Assembly: GCA_964420035.1 (NCBI GenBank)
Contig: CAYQQR010000010.1
Location: 1 to 64,000, forward strand
Direction of reading: 5' to 3'
From: CAYQQR01 sp964420035
GTDB taxonomy: Bacteria; Bacteroidota; Bacteroidia; Bacteroidales; SM23-62
Length of the DNA: 64,000 nt
This document shows positions 63,792 through 64,000 of this stretch, piece after piece. The position numbers and the translations under genes are program-made. The notes beneath the pieces are model-generated. The model was not told the origin of the DNA and made no database searches. It was given only the letters and a program-made list of their open reading frames with translations. How positions within the stretch are numbered: position 1 is the stretch's first letter; every line of letters starts with the position of its first letter.

Positions 63792-64000
63792 ATGGCCTTT
63801 AACATAACATCACGTGCCTTTGAATACGGAGCAAGCATTCCGATTGTCCATACCTGTGACGGGGACGATACCTCACCCCCCCTGCGATGGGATGAAATTC
63901 CGAAAGCTACGGTGACCTTTGCCCTCATTATGGAAGATCCGGATGCCCCCATGGGCACTTTTACCCATTGGATCCTCTATAATATCCCTTCGGATGTCAA
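63792..64000 (+). CDS. YbhB/YbcL family (PEBP-like) protein, truncated by window edge
   Basis: The first 69 codons are present. They carry the PEBP signature of the family: HTCDGDDTSPPLRWDEIP, then MEDPDAPMGTFTHWILYNIP. Bacterial members resemble Raf kinase inhibitor protein; their role is largely unknown. The gene runs out of the window at 64000, so length and partners cannot be judged. Confidence 0.88.
   Translation, partial: MAFNITSRAFEYGASIPIVHTCDGDDTSPPLRWDEIPKATVTFALIMEDPDAPMGTFTHWILYNIPSDV

Overview
The window is Bacteroidota DNA, most likely from a Bacteroidales/Marinilabiliales-type polysaccharide degrader. The grounds are tandem SusC/SusD pairs, type IX secretion (T9SS) C-terminal sorting domains, a DUF1735 surface lipoprotein, lipoprotein signal peptides, a TTTG / TAnnTTTG promoter at one gene, and many S1 sulfatases. 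A 100-base run of N (6424-6523) marks a scaffold join, so this is a draft genome or MAG.

Layout. (1) 1-6.4 kb: a 1511-residue secreted beta-helix/LamG/BACON-like protein with a T9SS tail, then a divergent Nramp-fold transporter. (2) 6.4-9.4 kb: the gap, short interspersed repeats, tRNA-Pro, a four-helix-bundle protein gene, two ~120-bp foldback elements, a split tRNA-Ser remnant, an intact tRNA-Ser, and an AAA ATPase (DUF4143 type) with a recognisable Bacteroidota promoter. (3) 9.4-12.8 kb: PIG-L deacetylase, FHS/MFS sugar transporter, asparagine synthetase A. (4) 13.1-19.1 kb: a five-gene operon (iron alcohol dehydrogenase, four-carbon acid-sugar kinase, sodium:solute symporter, PdxA2-type dehydrogenase, DHDPS-family lyase), closely followed by two paralogous AraC regulators on the other strand. 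(5) 21.3-23.3 kb: an FG-GAP repeat lipoprotein. (6) 23.4-43.7 kb, minus strand: a ten-gene operon in transcription order SusC, SusD, SusD (duplicate), SusC, SusD, DUF1735 lipoprotein, two GLUG/T9SS proteins, a beta-helix/FG-GAP protein and a GLUG-beta-helix fusion. (7) 44.0-63.4 kb, plus strand: DHDPS-family lyase, BNR propeller and sulfatase; a metallophosphoesterase flanked by two relics of the same transposase; a nine-gene operon (symporter, sulfatase, sulfatase, L-fucose isomerase, DUF3748 propeller, sulfatase, BNR propeller, sulfatase, BNR propeller); a third DHDPS-family lyase. (8) The start of a YbhB/YbcL-family gene is cut by the window edge.

How it fits together (inference). Regions 4-7 look like one large utilisation locus for a sulfated, fucose- or arabinose-containing glycan. 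Surface GLUG/beta-helix proteins and two Sus systems would capture and import oligomers. Five Cys-type S1 sulfatases and three BNR propellers would trim them in the periplasm. Two SSS symporters would import sugars or sugar acids. Fucose isomerase, the C4-acid kinase/PdxA2 pair and three DHDPS-family lyases would catabolise them. No recognised glycoside hydrolase or polysaccharide lyase family was seen, so the beta-helix and BNR proteins are the main depolymerase candidates. No sulfatase maturase (anSME) is present in the window.
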